The position numbers were made by a program, and so were the translations under genes. The notes under the pieces are model-generated. The model did not search any database, was not told where the DNA came from, and saw only the letters and a list, made by a program, of their open reading frames with translations. Below, one piece after another: positions 5,628 through 14,702 of a stretch of 64,000 bases of DNA. Origin of the DNA: Nocardia nova (lineage in GTDB: Bacteria > Actinomycetota > Actinomycetes > Mycobacteriales > Mycobacteriaceae); the NCBI RefSeq assembly GCF_002933465.1, contig NZ_PSZE01000021.1, positions 44,827-108,826 of the forward strand, in the 5' to 3' direction. Numbering within the stretch: the first letter of the stretch is position 1; each line of letters starts with the position of its first letter.

Positions 5628-6968
5628 CTACATGGCGTCCTCGTCCCTCGGCGTGAGCTTCCACGCCTTGAACGCTGCGCGGGCCCGGTCGGCGCGCCAC
5701 TTGAGCCGCTTCTGCGCCTCGTTGGCAGACGTCGGAGGCGGATCCAGTGCAGCAACCGCGGCAATGTCTTCCGCCGGTGCGGCTTCGGCTGGGTTCCGCT
5801 CATCCTTCGATGGGGCCTTGATGGTGGCGCGGACAGTGCCGTCGTCGTTCGGCCAGAGAACGAACTTCCCGGCGGACGGTTCTTTGTCGCCGACCGGCGA
5901 ATGCGCCCGCAGGCCGCCGTGGCGGTCCTTGTTGATCGACAGGTACGCGGATCCGCCCTTGCCGGGAGTGAATGCCACGTCGAGCGTGACGCGGATCGAG
6001 GTTCCCCCGAGAGCGCGTTTCTTCGCCATCGTGCCGCCCGCGCCGTAGGCCCGGGAGTCGCTGCCCTTGCTCAGGTGGTCGATGCCGATCACACATGCGC
6101 CCGTGCGTACCAACGGCTTGATTACGGCCGAGTGGCAGGCGGTGAAATCGTCGGCGCTGTTGGAGTTGTGGCCGAACATCGGCAGCAGTTCGCCGATGCT
6201 GTCGAGAACGACCAGTGTCGGCTTCCACGTCTTCATGTGGTCGACCACCGCGGCAAGTTCGATTCGGTCCTCGGGCTCGATGTAGAGAAACCGGGACGTG
6301 TCGGCGAGCGCTGCGGTATCTGCGCCCATGCCGATCAGGCGGCTGATGGTCGATTGGACGCCGTTGTGGTCCATGTCGATTCGCAGTACCCGGCCGCCGG
6401 CGGCCAGTTCGTCGACGCTCGCGCAGTCGGTGAGCAGAGTCTTACCGCTCTCCGGGTCGCCGATCACGGAGTTGTATTGGTTGCTGTAGAACAGCCCGAT
6501 TCCATCCGTGCGGGGGCACACGGTCGGGGTCGGTGGTTCCGGGAGCGTGCCCGCCAGCAGGGCGGCGATGTCCGGGTATCGAGGCCCGCGACGCTGCTCC
6601 TCTGGTGCGTCCCTAGGTGCGTCCCAAGTGCGTCCCGGATTTTCGGCGTGAGAGTCGGGACGCACTTGTCTCTCACCGCTCCTGTCATTGTCGCCTGACC
6701 AGGCATTTTCGGAATCGGGACGCGTCCCGGGACTAGGGGCGGGACGCGTCCCGAATCGCGTCCCAACCGGATCCGGGTGCGTCCCGGGGTGCGTCCCAAG
6801 TGCGTCCCGACGAAGCTCCTCCAGTTGCTCGCGCGCGGCAGCCTTGCAGGAGAAACACACAGGGTCGTGCGTGGCGTGGTCGTAGCAGTGGGCGGTGGGT
6901 GGTGGTAGCGCGCCCGAAGGCGCGGCCACTGCGGCCGCGCCCCGGGTGTAATCGCGAGAGATGGTCAA
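5628..6968 (-). CDS. RepA-type AAA/RecA-fold replication ATPase with internal iterons
   Basis: The 446-residue protein has Walker A GDPESGKT (170-177) and Walker B TLVVLDSIGE (251-260), followed by IGIDHLSKGSDSRAYGAG. This is the pattern of RepA/AAA_25 hexameric helicase-like proteins of plasmids and phages. A possible zinc pair lies at the N-terminus (HCYDHATHDPVCFSC, 27-41). Residues about 56-125 are a low-complexity stretch of GTHP/GTRP/DAPRDAP repeats; they are the translation of an iteron array in the DNA (6607-6808). The TTG start at 6968 overlaps the preceding TGA (TTGA). It is probably the initiator/helicase that replicates the excised element. Confidence 0.75.
   Translation of the reverse strand: MTISRDYTRGAAAVAAPSGALPPPTAHCYDHATHDPVCFSCKAAAREQLEELRRDALGTHPGTHPDPVGTRFGTRPAPSPGTRPDSENAWSGDNDRSGERQVRPDSHAENPGRTWDAPRDAPEEQRRGPRYPDIAALLAGTLPEPPTPTVCPRTDGIGLFYSNQYNSVIGDPESGKTLLTDCASVDELAAGGRVLRIDMDHNGVQSTISRLIGMGADTAALADTSRFLYIEPEDRIELAAVVDHMKTWKPTLVVLDSIGELLPMFGHNSNSADDFTACHSAVIKPLVRTGACVIGIDHLSKGSDSRAYGAGGTMAKKRALGGTSIRVTLDVAFTPGKGGSAYLSINKDRHGGLRAHSPVGDKEPSAGKFVLWPNDDGTVRATIKAPSKDERNPAEAAPAEDIAAVAALDPPPTSANEAQKRLKWRADRARAAFKAWKLTPRDEDAM
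6607..6808. repeat. Iteron array (putative replication origin) inside the rep gene
   Basis: The heptamer GCGTCCC or its complement occurs 12 times in 202 bases. Forward copies start at 6607, 6619, 6630, 6722, 6746, 6758, 6779, 6791 and 6802; reverse copies at 6657, 6717 and 6741. Forward/reverse pairs form the palindrome GGGACGCGTCCC at 6717-6728 and 6741-6752. Many spacings are 11-12 bases, one helical turn. Phage lambda likewise keeps its origin iterons inside its initiator gene O. Confidence 0.75.
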
Positions 6969-7306
6969 CGGCCACCGCCGAGAGTCCGTGCGGCATCATC
7001 TCGGCACTCGGCCAGCTTCTCCCGGAACTTGAGCTCCGGCAGTGCCCGATCCAGCACTTCCAGCAGAGGCGCCAGAATGTTCCGAGTCATGAGCGACAGC
7101 GCGCCAGCGGCGGTGTATCCCATGGCGTCCGGGTCCAACCGGGCGGCCCATTCGATGCCGATCCGGTCGACGGCCGCGTCATTGCCAGCGGCGGCGGCCA
7201 TCTCGTACATCAGCAGGGTTGCGTCACTCTGCAATCGGTCGACGTCGACCATTCCGCGGGGTGCGCCGTCCTTGCCGACGACGAACATCTGATCCGATTC
7301 GGTCAT
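6965..7306 (-). CDS. Hypothetical 113-residue protein of the phage operon
   Basis: ATG 7306 overlaps the preceding stop (ATGA), and its own stop overlaps the rep start (TTGA). The product is mostly helical (DRLQSDATLLMYEMAAAAGN, IEWAARLDPDAMGYTAAGA, ILAPLLEVLDRALPELKFRE). No motif is recognised. Tight coupling immediately before the replication ATPase suggests a helicase-loader or replication accessory role; this is inference from position. Confidence 0.6.
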   Translation of the reverse strand: MTESDQMFVVGKDGAPRGMVDVDRLQSDATLLMYEMAAAAGNDAAVDRIGIEWAARLDPDAMGYTAAGALSLMTRNILAPLLEVLDRALPELKFREKLAECRDDAARTLGGGR

Positions 7307-7608
7307 GCTTCACTTCCTTCAAGTTCTGCGGGCCAACGGTTTTCGCACTCGCGGGCGTGGCGAAGGTCGGCGTCGAGTCGGGCCAGCAACCGCCCCATCT
7401 CGCGCCACTTCGGCAGCAGGTCGAGGGCGTCGACTGCACCCATCTCGCCGAGGACGCGCAGCGCGTTCTCGTGGGCCTCTCGCAACAACTGTTCGCGGTA
7501 GAACGCGCTACCGGTCGGGCATACGATCGGGCGCTCCTTGAGTCGTTTCGCCCATGCCTTGCAGTGCAAGACGAACGCGTCCGAATTGGCGGTGTGTGCC
7601 GTGGTCAT
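7303..7608 (-). CDS. Hypothetical 101-residue protein of the phage operon
   Basis: ATG 7608 overlaps the preceding TGA (ATGA), and its stop overlaps the next ATG. The product is helical and charged, with two Cys residues (AFVLHCKAWAKRLKERPIVC), HENALRVLGEMGAVDALDLL and LARLDADLRHARECENRW. I do not recognise a family. It belongs to the excisionase-to-rep early operon. Confidence 0.6.
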   Translation of the reverse strand: MTTAHTANSDAFVLHCKAWAKRLKERPIVCPTGSAFYREQLLREAHENALRVLGEMGAVDALDLLPKWREMGRLLARLDADLRHARECENRWPAELEGSEA

Positions 7609-8123
7609 CGGGTCTCACCTGCTGCCCGCTGCTCCTCGAACATGGCCCGCGCCAGATCCAGCAGACGTTCCCGCGGTTCGGCCGCGAAAGACTCGAGGTC
7701 GCCGATCACCGATCCCCACTCGACATCCGGGAATTCGGTGCGCCGCAACAGGACGATGTCGAGCAAGGTCGCCGGGCGGAATTCCTCGGGCAGCACGATG
7801 TCGTCGGTCAGGATCTCGAACACCTTGCCGTCGTTGGCGACGAGCGCGTTGTGGTCGTCGCGGAGGCACGAGAACAGCGCGGTCAGCACGCGATCGGTGC
7901 CGTCTTCGACGTAGGCGATCGGGGCGCCCGGCCGCAGGGTGGCGAGGTAACGTCCGGCGGGCGTCGTTGCCAGTGCGGAGCATCCGGTGCCGGGGGCGCA
8001 GCGGAATGTCTGGCCATCCGGGCCGAAGCCGACCGGGACCGATCGGGCGCCGGGTGTTGCCAGGTTGCCGCCGCATTCGGTGCAGGACAGGCCATCGAAC
8101 CGCGCGGGGTTTGATACGCTCAC
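7605..8123 (-). CDS. Hypothetical protein with an N-terminal zinc-ribbon-like motif
   Basis: The GTG start at 8123 has GGAG about 9 bases upstream and gives 172 residues; longer in-frame extensions lack a good ribosome site. The N-terminus carries CTECGGNL and later CAPGTGCSAL, so four Cys could bind one zinc ion. The rest is mixed alpha/beta (YVEDGTDRVLTALFSCL, KVFEILTDDIVLPEEF, LLDIVLLRRTEFPDVEW). It may be a primase-like or transcriptional accessory protein, but no catalytic motif is seen. It follows the excisionase gene, with a strong intercistronic hairpin between them. Confidence 0.6.
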   Translation of the reverse strand: MSVSNPARFDGLSCTECGGNLATPGARSVPVGFGPDGQTFRCAPGTGCSALATTPAGRYLATLRPGAPIAYVEDGTDRVLTALFSCLRDDHNALVANDGKVFEILTDDIVLPEEFRPATLLDIVLLRRTEFPDVEWGSVIGDLESFAAEPRERLLDLARAMFEEQRAAGETR

Positions 8124-8168
8124 AGCAGAAGCTCCGTTCTGAAATTGCTGGTAAGTGCGGGTTTCGTT

Positions 8169-8198
8169 GACCCGGCGAGGGTGAGAGCTCGCCGGGTC
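8169..8198 (-). terminator. Intercistronic hairpin after the excisionase gene
   Basis: A perfect 11-bp stem (8169-8179 with 8188-8198) closes an 8-base loop between the excisionase stop and the next gene. No U-tract follows. It may attenuate read-through into the rep/capsid genes or protect the excisionase mRNA end. Confidence 0.5.
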
Positions 8199-8221
8199 GC
8201 TTGCGTTCGGGGGGTGTGACA

Positions 8222-8440
8222 TCAGGCGGCGTCCGATCCGCCGGCGAATTGCGTCTGCTCCCATGCGATGAGGTCAGCGAGCAGATAACGGACGTGCTTG
8301 CCCATGCGCCGGAAGCGCGGACCGCGTCCCTGATACGCCCACTGCGCAAGGGTTTTCACCGGAACCTGCAGTCGGTCGGCGACCTGCGAACGAGTCAGCC
8401 AGCGATCGGGCTCACTGGGAGCGGCAAGAGCTTCGGCCAT
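8222..8440 (-). CDS. Excisionase / AlpA-type winged HTH protein
   Basis: The 72-residue protein has the compact MerR-like HTH_17 fold of phage excisionases. It shows WLTRSQVADRLQVPVKTLAQW (helix-turn-helix) followed by the wing GPRFRRMGKHVRYLLADLIAW. AAGGAGAGG stands 5 bases before the ATG. It is the first gene of the leftward operon, divergent from the repressor-integrase pair. A promoter-like pair on the minus strand (TTGACG, 17 bases, CATCAT) and two direct-repeat operators lie between them. Role: directionality factor for integrase-mediated excision, possibly also a repressor. Confidence 0.8.
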   Translation of the reverse strand: MAEALAAPSEPDRWLTRSQVADRLQVPVKTLAQWAYQGRGPRFRRMGKHVRYLLADLIAWEQTQFAGGSDAA

Positions 8441-8452
8441 CAGACCTCTCCT

Positions 8453-8525
8453 TCAAGTCGTTATTTTTCACTACTTGAGTGATGATGCAGGTCTCATGAG
8501 TTCTCGTCAAGTCGTGGTTTTTCAC
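8453..8525. promoter_or_regulatory. Direct-repeat operators in the xis/repressor divergent region
   Basis: Two 19-base sites, 8453-8471 and 8507-8525, share 17 positions (TCAAGTCGT-NN-TTTTTCAC) with start-to-start spacing of 54 bases, about five helical turns. The second overlaps the -35 box of the leftward promoter, and the first lies between that promoter and the excisionase start. A small inverted repeat TCACT-ACTTG-AGTGA lies between them. The likely ligand is the adjacent HTH repressor. Confidence 0.65.
8482..8510 (-). promoter_or_regulatory. Putative early promoter of the leftward operon
   Basis: On the minus strand, TTGACG (8510-8505), 17 bases, then CATCAT (8487-8482), which matches TATAAT at 4 of 6 positions. 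The start point would fall about 35 bases before the excisionase ATG. The -35 box overlaps the right-hand operator repeat, as expected for a repressible promoter. Confidence 0.5.
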
Positions 8526-8540
8526 CTACGCTGTCCGGTC

Positions 8541-9128
8541 ATGGACCAAAAGACGCAGACGCTCGCCGCAGTCGTCGGCGAGAACGCGAAAAGAATTCGC
8601 GGCGGGCTCCGCTTGGAGGACATCAGCGAGGCCGCGCGGGAGTACGGGTTGAAGTGGGATACCTCACGGGTTTCCGCTCTAGAACGCGGGGAAGTGAGCC
8701 CAAATCTGACAACCCTTCTCGCGCTATCTATGGCACTCAGCTACGTGACACAGGCACCGATCGGGCTGACTGATCTTGTGGCGCATGAGGGCGACATCAG
8801 GATTACACCGAAGGTAGTTTTGCCCGCCGAGTATGTCGCGGCAGCGGTGAGCGGCGAGCCAGCCGACCAACGAGGCAGTGAACTGGAGTCGTCGGTACTT
8901 GCAGCGGCGATCCGCCAGGCTGGCGGTCTTGCAGAGCAGCGGGCGGCCCAATCGCTGGGCATTACCGGCGGCCGGTTCGCGTCGCTGTGTCTCGAATTAT
9001 GGGGACACGCTTTCGTCGCCGAACGGGACCGTCGGGCCGGACCTGATGCCAATGCTCAGCGCCGAGGACAGGTCACGCGCGAAATGAAAGCTGAACTGAG
9101 ACAGGCCCTTTCACATGGCGACAATTGA
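8541..9128 (+). CDS. Immunity-type HTH repressor of the element
   Basis: The 195-residue product (ATG 8541, MDQKTQTLAAVV) carries an XRE-type HTH (about residues 15-70; ENAKRIRGGLRLEDISEAAR, then SRVSALERGEVSPNLTTLLAL). A C-terminal helical domain (QAGGLAEQRAAQSLGITGGRF) reads like a second HTH or a dimerisation domain. An upstream ATG at 8475 would place the operator repeat inside the coding region, so the internal start is preferred. It is divergent from the excisionase, and its 3' end overlaps the integrase start by 14 bases. Repressor and integrase are therefore made from one transcript in the lysogen-like state. Confidence 0.75.
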   Translation: MDQKTQTLAAVVGENAKRIRGGLRLEDISEAAREYGLKWDTSRVSALERGEVSPNLTTLLALSMALSYVTQAPIGLTDLVAHEGDIRITPKVVLPAEYVAAAVSGEPADQRGSELESSVLAAAIRQAGGLAEQRAAQSLGITGGRFASLCLELWGHAFVAERDRRAGPDANAQRRGQVTREMKAELRQALSHGDN

Positions 9129-10290
9129 GCCTTACGAGACGAAGGCAGGCACCCGCTACCGAGTGCGGTACCGCAAGCCGGGCGGCAAGCAGACCGACAA
9201 GCGCGGGTTTCGCCGCAAACGGGACGCCGAGCAGTTCGCGAATACGGTCGAGGTCCAGAAGATGGCCGGCGACTACGTCGCGCCAGCTCTCGGAAGGCTG
9301 ACCGTTCGCGAGATGGGAGGCAAGTGGCTTGCCCGGCAGGTTCACACCAAGCCGTCGTGGTCCGAGCGGGTCGAATCGATTTGGCGCGTTCACGTAGAGC
9401 CCCAGTGGGGCACGAGACAGTTGGCGTCTATCACACGGCCGGAAATCAAGGACTGGATAGCGGAGATAGACCGGGCGCCGTCGACCGTGGCGGATATTCA
9501 CGGCGTGTTCTCCTCGATCCTGGATGAGGCAGTGGAGGAGCGCCGAATAACAGCGAACCCAGCGAAGGGCCTACAGCTGCCCCGCCGTGAGCCGGTCGAC
9601 CACGATTACCTGACTCACGAGCAGGTAGCCAGGCTGGCCCGGGAATGCAGCCGGGGCGGCGAAATAGTGATGCTGCTGGCCTACTCCGGGCTCCGATGGG
9701 GCGAGATGGCCGCGCTACGGCCGCGTGATGTCGACCTCGACCGGCGACGTATTCAGATCGTGCGTTCGGCGTCCAAGGTCAATTCCCGGACCGTGATCGG
9801 GGCGCCGAAGACATGGGAACGCCGAACCGTCGCGGTGCCGCTCGAGGTCGCCGAATTGCTTCGGCCCGTGGTCGAGGCACAACCGGATCCGGCCGGGCTG
9901 CTGTGGACGCGCCCCAAAGACGGCGGGCCGATCCGACCCCCGACCACAACCCACTGGTTCACGAAGGCTGTGGACCGGTGCATAGCGGCGAGCATTCCGC
10001 GCGATGACGACGGCAACCCCACCGGACCGGCCACCTTCCCCCGGGTGACCGCTCACAAGCTGCGCCACACCGCAGCGTCTCTGATGATCGCCAGCGGCGC
10101 CCACGTGAAGACGATTCAACGCCAACTCGGGCACAAGACGGCCACGATGACGCTCGACAACTACGGGCACCTGTTCGAAGACGACCTCGACGGCGTGGCC
10201 GTACGTATGGGCGCCGGACTGCGCGCCGCCGCCGCGGAGTGTGGGCAAAATGTGGGCATACGACCCGATCTACGACTAGTCGGGGCATGA
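9115..10290 (+). CDS. Tyrosine recombinase integrase
   Basis: The 391-residue protein has an N-terminal arm-binding domain (about 1-60), a core-binding SAM-like domain (about 62-150) and a catalytic domain. The catalytic set is complete: R194 (SGLRWGE), K232 (PKTWERR), H314 and R317 (HKLRHT), H340 (LGHKTATMT) and nucleophile Y350 (DNYGHL). It inserts the element into the 3' end of ssrA, 40 bases downstream of its stop. The last codons overlap the right arm-type site (10240-10258; CGQNVGI is its translation). The start overlaps the repressor gene. Confidence 0.93.
   Translation: MATIEPYETKAGTRYRVRYRKPGGKQTDKRGFRRKRDAEQFANTVEVQKMAGDYVAPALGRLTVREMGGKWLARQVHTKPSWSERVESIWRVHVEPQWGTRQLASITRPEIKDWIAEIDRAPSTVADIHGVFSSILDEAVEERRITANPAKGLQLPRREPVDHDYLTHEQVARLARECSRGGEIVMLLAYSGLRWGEMAALRPRDVDLDRRRIQIVRSASKVNSRTVIGAPKTWERRTVAVPLEVAELLRPVVEAQPDPAGLLWTRPKDGGPIRPPTTTHWFTKAVDRCIAASIPRDDDGNPTGPATFPRVTAHKLRHTAASLMIASGAHVKTIQRQLGHKTATMTLDNYGHLFEDDLDGVAVRMGAGLRAAAAECGQNVGIRPDLRLVGA
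10240..10258. promoter_or_regulatory. Putative integrase arm-type site, right
   Basis: This is identical to 896-914: TGTGGGCA, AAA, TGTGGGCA. It lies within the integrase 3' coding region, 71 bases inside the right att repeat, and is the counterpart of the left site. Confidence 0.6.
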
Positions 10291-10293
10291 AAA

Positions 10294-10326
10294 AGGCCCC
10301 TCACCTGGGGCTCAGGTGAGGGGCCT
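10294..10326 (-). terminator. Terminator between integrase and tmRNA
   Basis: A perfect 14-bp stem (10294-10307 with 10313-10326) closes a 5-base loop. On the minus strand it is followed directly by TTTT, so it ends the tmRNA transcript; it also ends the convergent integrase transcript. It is element DNA that replaces the displaced host terminator at 743-771. Confidence 0.85.
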
Positions 10327-10329
10327 GTC

Positions 10330-10355
10330 GTGGAGCTGCCGGGAATTGAACCCGG
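10330..10355. repeat. att direct repeat, right copy (3' end of ssrA)
   Basis: This 26-bp twin of 779-804 forms the T-arm and 3' acceptor strand of the intact tmRNA gene. The recombination core thus regenerates a functional tmRNA 3' end after integration. Confidence 0.92.
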
Positions 10356-10698
10356 GTCCTCCGCCGCTTCTTCAGGGCTTCTCCGTGTGCAGTTCGCTAG
10401 GCCTCTACTCGGATCTCTCGGTCACGCGAACAAGCCGAGATGACGATCCCAGTCGCTGTTTGGTGTCCCGTACGACTCCGCGACCGAGCCGCACGGTAGA
10501 GCTCTCTAGCTGATGCCAGTACCCGGGCCGAGAGCAAACCCGGACTGACAGACACGCTCTACTGCTTAGGCAGCGAGAGCGTAGTCGCGCTGATGAGAAT
10601 CGGCGCTTATTGGGTTACAGCGACGCTTACGGTGGTCTCCTGCCTGCACCGACACGCTTCCCCTGAATCGACGTACGCAGTCGAAACCGATCAGCCCC
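10331..10698 (-). ncRNA. ssrA: tmRNA (transfer-messenger RNA)
   Basis: The 368-nt RNA starts GGGGCTGA (10698 leftward), and the start pairs with CAGCTCC at the 3' end to close the acceptor stem. GGTTTCGACT follows, typical of tmRNA 5' ends. The tag reading frame (10604-10569, stop TAA at 10568-10566) encodes ADSHQRDYALAA, identical to the M. tuberculosis tag. The T-arm GGGTTCAATTCCC lies at the 3' end. The CCA is not encoded (next bases read CGA) and must be added. With SmpB it rescues stalled ribosomes and marks proteins for proteolysis. It is the integration site of the element, and an AT-rich TTAATAT about 45 bases upstream could be its -10 region. Confidence 0.97.
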
Positions 10699-10779
10699 GT
10701 AGTCAACTCAGTTGAACACCCGGCTGGTGGGCCGGGACGTTCATATTAACATCACTTCGCCTTCATGCATTCCCGCCGG

Positions 10780-11253
10780 TCAGCGCATGCCTTTCACGCG
10801 CCGGCCGAGTTCACGCGTCACCTCTCGCTCCGCGGTGCGGCGGGCCAGGTCGTGGCGCTTGTCGTAGTCCTGCTTACCCTTGGCCAGCGCCAGTTCGACC
10901 TTCACCTTGCCGTCGGTGAAGTACATCGACAGCGGGACGAGGGTCTGCGAGCTCTCCTTGGTCTTCCCGGTGAGCTTGTCGATCTCGCGACGGTGCAGCA
11001 GCAGTTTCCGGGTGCGGCGGGGGGCGTGGTTGGTCCAGGTGCCGTGCCCGTATTCGGGAATGTGCAGGCCACGCAGCCACACCTCACCGTCGTCGATGGT
11101 GGCGTAGGCGTCCACCAGCGACGCCTTACCCTCCCGCAGGCTCTTCACCTCGGTACCCACCAGCGCGATCCCCGCCTCGTAGGTGTCGAGGATCGTGTAG
11201 TTGTGCCGCGCCTTGCGGTTGGTGGCGATGACCTTGCGCCCCTTCTCCTTCAT
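10780..11253 (-). CDS. smpB: SsrA-binding protein SmpB
   Basis: The 157-residue OB-fold protein carries TNRKARHNYTILDTYEAGIAL, VKSLREGKASLVDAYATI, the HIPEYGHGTWTNHAPRRTRKLLL core, and the basic C-terminal tail ending GRRVKGMR that inserts into the ribosomal mRNA channel. ATG 11253 gives the usual length (M. tuberculosis 160 aa) and has AAAGG 7 bases upstream; the ATG at 11304 is rejected as too long. It delivers tmRNA to stalled ribosomes. The gene lies 81 bases upstream of ssrA on the same strand, an intact trans-translation locus despite the adjacent integrated element. Confidence 0.96.
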   Translation of the reverse strand: MKEKGRKVIATNRKARHNYTILDTYEAGIALVGTEVKSLREGKASLVDAYATIDDGEVWLRGLHIPEYGHGTWTNHAPRRTRKLLLHRREIDKLTGKTKESSQTLVPLSMYFTDGKVKVELALAKGKQDYDKRHDLARRTAEREVTRELGRRVKGMR

Positions 11254-11557
11254 GAACACCTTTCCCTCGACTCCGCGCAGCTCGGCGGCGCTCCACGCTG
11301 TCATTGTGCCTCGATGCCCGCTGAGCGTACGGACCTGTCCGGTTTACACGGCCGCCGAACAGAAGGAAAACGAAATTCCGGCCCGGAACATGCCGTGATC
11401 CGGCTCACGTCGGTCGATCTTCGGCCACCTACCTCGCCCGGTGTCGCGGGAGAAACCACCGCACCCGAGGACAGCGGCTGCGGACGAATGCGGACATCCC
11501 CACCGCCGGGAACCGATTCCGTGTGCCCATCGGCGAGCGGGAGCGCAAAATGGTTGC
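11254..11557. other. Intergenic region between smpB and a divergent gene
   Basis: No gene, repeat or RNA is recognised in these 304 bases. They should hold the promoters of smpB (leftward) and of the hypothetical gene at 11558 (rightward). Confidence 0.4.
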
Positions 11558-11950
11558 GTGACAACGGTACCCAGATTCAGAGTGAGCACCGCCTCGGATC
11601 GTGTACTCGACGACCCGACCGATGCGCAACTACACGACCTCCTGGCCGAGTTGGATTACCGAGAACCCCAACTCGTCGTCGAACGCCCGGGTTCGCCTGC
11701 GGCCCAACACTATCTGCGCGTCGAGATGGATCGGCGCATCGATCCCGACGACGGTCGCGGCTATATCGTCGAATATGGCGGGGGCGGGCCGGGCATGCAG
11801 TTCCGCGCCAGCGTGCGCGACACCGCGCGCTGGGGAACCCCGCACTCCCCCGCCTTCGAACTCGTCGCAAAGACCGTGCAGGACTGGGCCTTTCAGCGTT
11901 ACGGCTGGCACGAAGCGATGATGTGGGAGCGGGTGAGTGCCGACCGCTGA
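11558..11950 (+). CDS. Hypothetical protein, possibly Imm1-like
   Basis: With the GTG start at 11558 the product has 130 residues. It reads VLDDPTDAQLHDLLAELDYREPQLVVERPG, then GYIVEYGGGGPGMQFRASV and FELVAKTVQDWAFQRYGW. The order (a DPT-x3-L-x2-LL helix, then strands with YIVEY) recalls Imm1-type immunity proteins of actinobacteria, but the match is weak and no toxin lies beside it. GTG 11582 is an alternative start. It stands alone between smpB and the convergent small membrane genes. Confidence 0.55.
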   Translation: MTTVPRFRVSTASDRVLDDPTDAQLHDLLAELDYREPQLVVERPGSPAAQHYLRVEMDRRIDPDDGRGYIVEYGGGGPGMQFRASVRDTARWGTPHSPAFELVAKTVQDWAFQRYGWHEAMMWERVSADR

Positions 11951-11957
11951 CGCGCGG

Positions 11958-12194
11958 TCAGCCGCCGGGGCGGACCTGCAGATACAGAATCAGCAAGGCG
12001 ATCCACGCGAGTAGCAGTACCACGGTCGTCACCCGTGGGCGACCGAGCGGGTTCGCGTGCGGACGCAGCCACCCGGCCTCGACCGAATCCGCTCGGGTGC
12101 GGCGAGGTCCGGGTGTCGCGGCATCCGGCGGATCGCCGCCGGGGCCGGAATCCGACGACTGATCGGAGCGGTCGTCGTGATGGTCGTGGGACAT
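11958..12194 (-). CDS. Small C-tail-anchored membrane protein, His/Asp-rich N-terminus
   Basis: The 78-residue product has a disordered N-terminus beginning MSHDHHDDRSD and one C-terminal membrane span: VVLLLAWIALLILYLQVRPGG. The tail W-[IV]-A-x-L-x-LYL-x-V-RP recurs in the next gene (12210-12461) and in the mini gene at 16830-16985. The N-terminal His/Asp cluster might bind metal. It lies 15 bases after the paralogue stop on the same strand. The function is unknown. Confidence 0.65.
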   Translation of the reverse strand: MSHDHHDDRSDQSSDSGPGGDPPDAATPGPRRTRADSVEAGWLRPHANPLGRPRVTTVVLLLAWIALLILYLQVRPGG

Positions 12195-12209
12195 AGCGGC
12201 ACGCTACCG

Positions 12210-12461
12210 CTATCCGCCCGGTCGCACCGCCAGATAGAGCGCCAATACGGCAATCCAGACGGTGATCAGTGCCAGCGTCGAGGGCCGCATGCCGGTCCGC
12301 GCCCGTCGCAACTGCCGGGGTATGCCGATCCGGCCCAGGGGCCGCACCCCGAGCCGGGAAGGATCCGGCGTGGCGGACCCGGCCGAATCGGCGCCTGAAG
12401 TCGTGTCGTGGTTTGTCGGCAACCCGTTGGTCTCGATCACTCCGTCCTGCCCATGTGTCAC
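12210..12461 (-). CDS. Small C-tail-anchored membrane protein, paralogue of the adjacent gene
   Basis: The 83-residue product has a polar N-terminal half and a C-terminal span LALITVWIAVLALYLAVRPGG, matching the neighbouring 78-residue protein in its last 20 residues. RRARTGMRPSTLAL precedes the span. The pair probably arose by tandem duplication. Both follow recQ on the same strand and could be cotranscribed with it. No function is recognised. Confidence 0.65.
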   Translation of the reverse strand: MTHGQDGVIETNGLPTNHDTTSGADSAGSATPDPSRLGVRPLGRIGIPRQLRRARTGMRPSTLALITVWIAVLALYLAVRPGG

Positions 12462-12584
12462 GGCGAGACGGTTACCCGCGCCGGGCGGAGGGATAAACGT
12501 GGAACGGGCGGTCGTCGCGATTCCGCGCGGACATGGAAACCACCGACCGCGCTGGGGAGCGGGCAGGCCGGCTCACCGAGCGGT

Positions 12585-14702
<2,118 letters not shown>

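Larger units (their letters stand above)
779..10355. mobile_element. ssrA-integrated capsid-encoding phage satellite or minimal prophage
   Basis: The 9.6 kb element lies between perfect 26-bp repeats of the tmRNA 3' end. Its tyrosine integrase gene abuts the right end, and the tmRNA gene is left intact. Contents from right to left are integrase and repressor (rightward), then a leftward operon of excisionase, three small proteins, RepA-type ATPase, two small proteins, scaffold-like protein and HK97-fold major capsid protein. A cargo block follows (CutA-like, XRE-TPR regulator, two small ORFs). I find no portal, terminase, protease, tail or lysis gene, so it cannot make a complete phage alone. 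A helper-dependent satellite or a deletion-derived prophage are the two readings; the tight, uninterrupted operon favours the first. Confidence 0.85.

Noticed and set aside
6600..6810. CRISPR array
   Set aside because: Repeats are 7-12 bases, in both orientations, with no unique spacers of constant length, and lie inside a gene. They fit iterons.
10741..10779. A separate small ORF between ssrA and smpB
   Set aside because: The AT-rich stretch has no ribosome site and no frame of useful length; it is better read as the ssrA promoter region.
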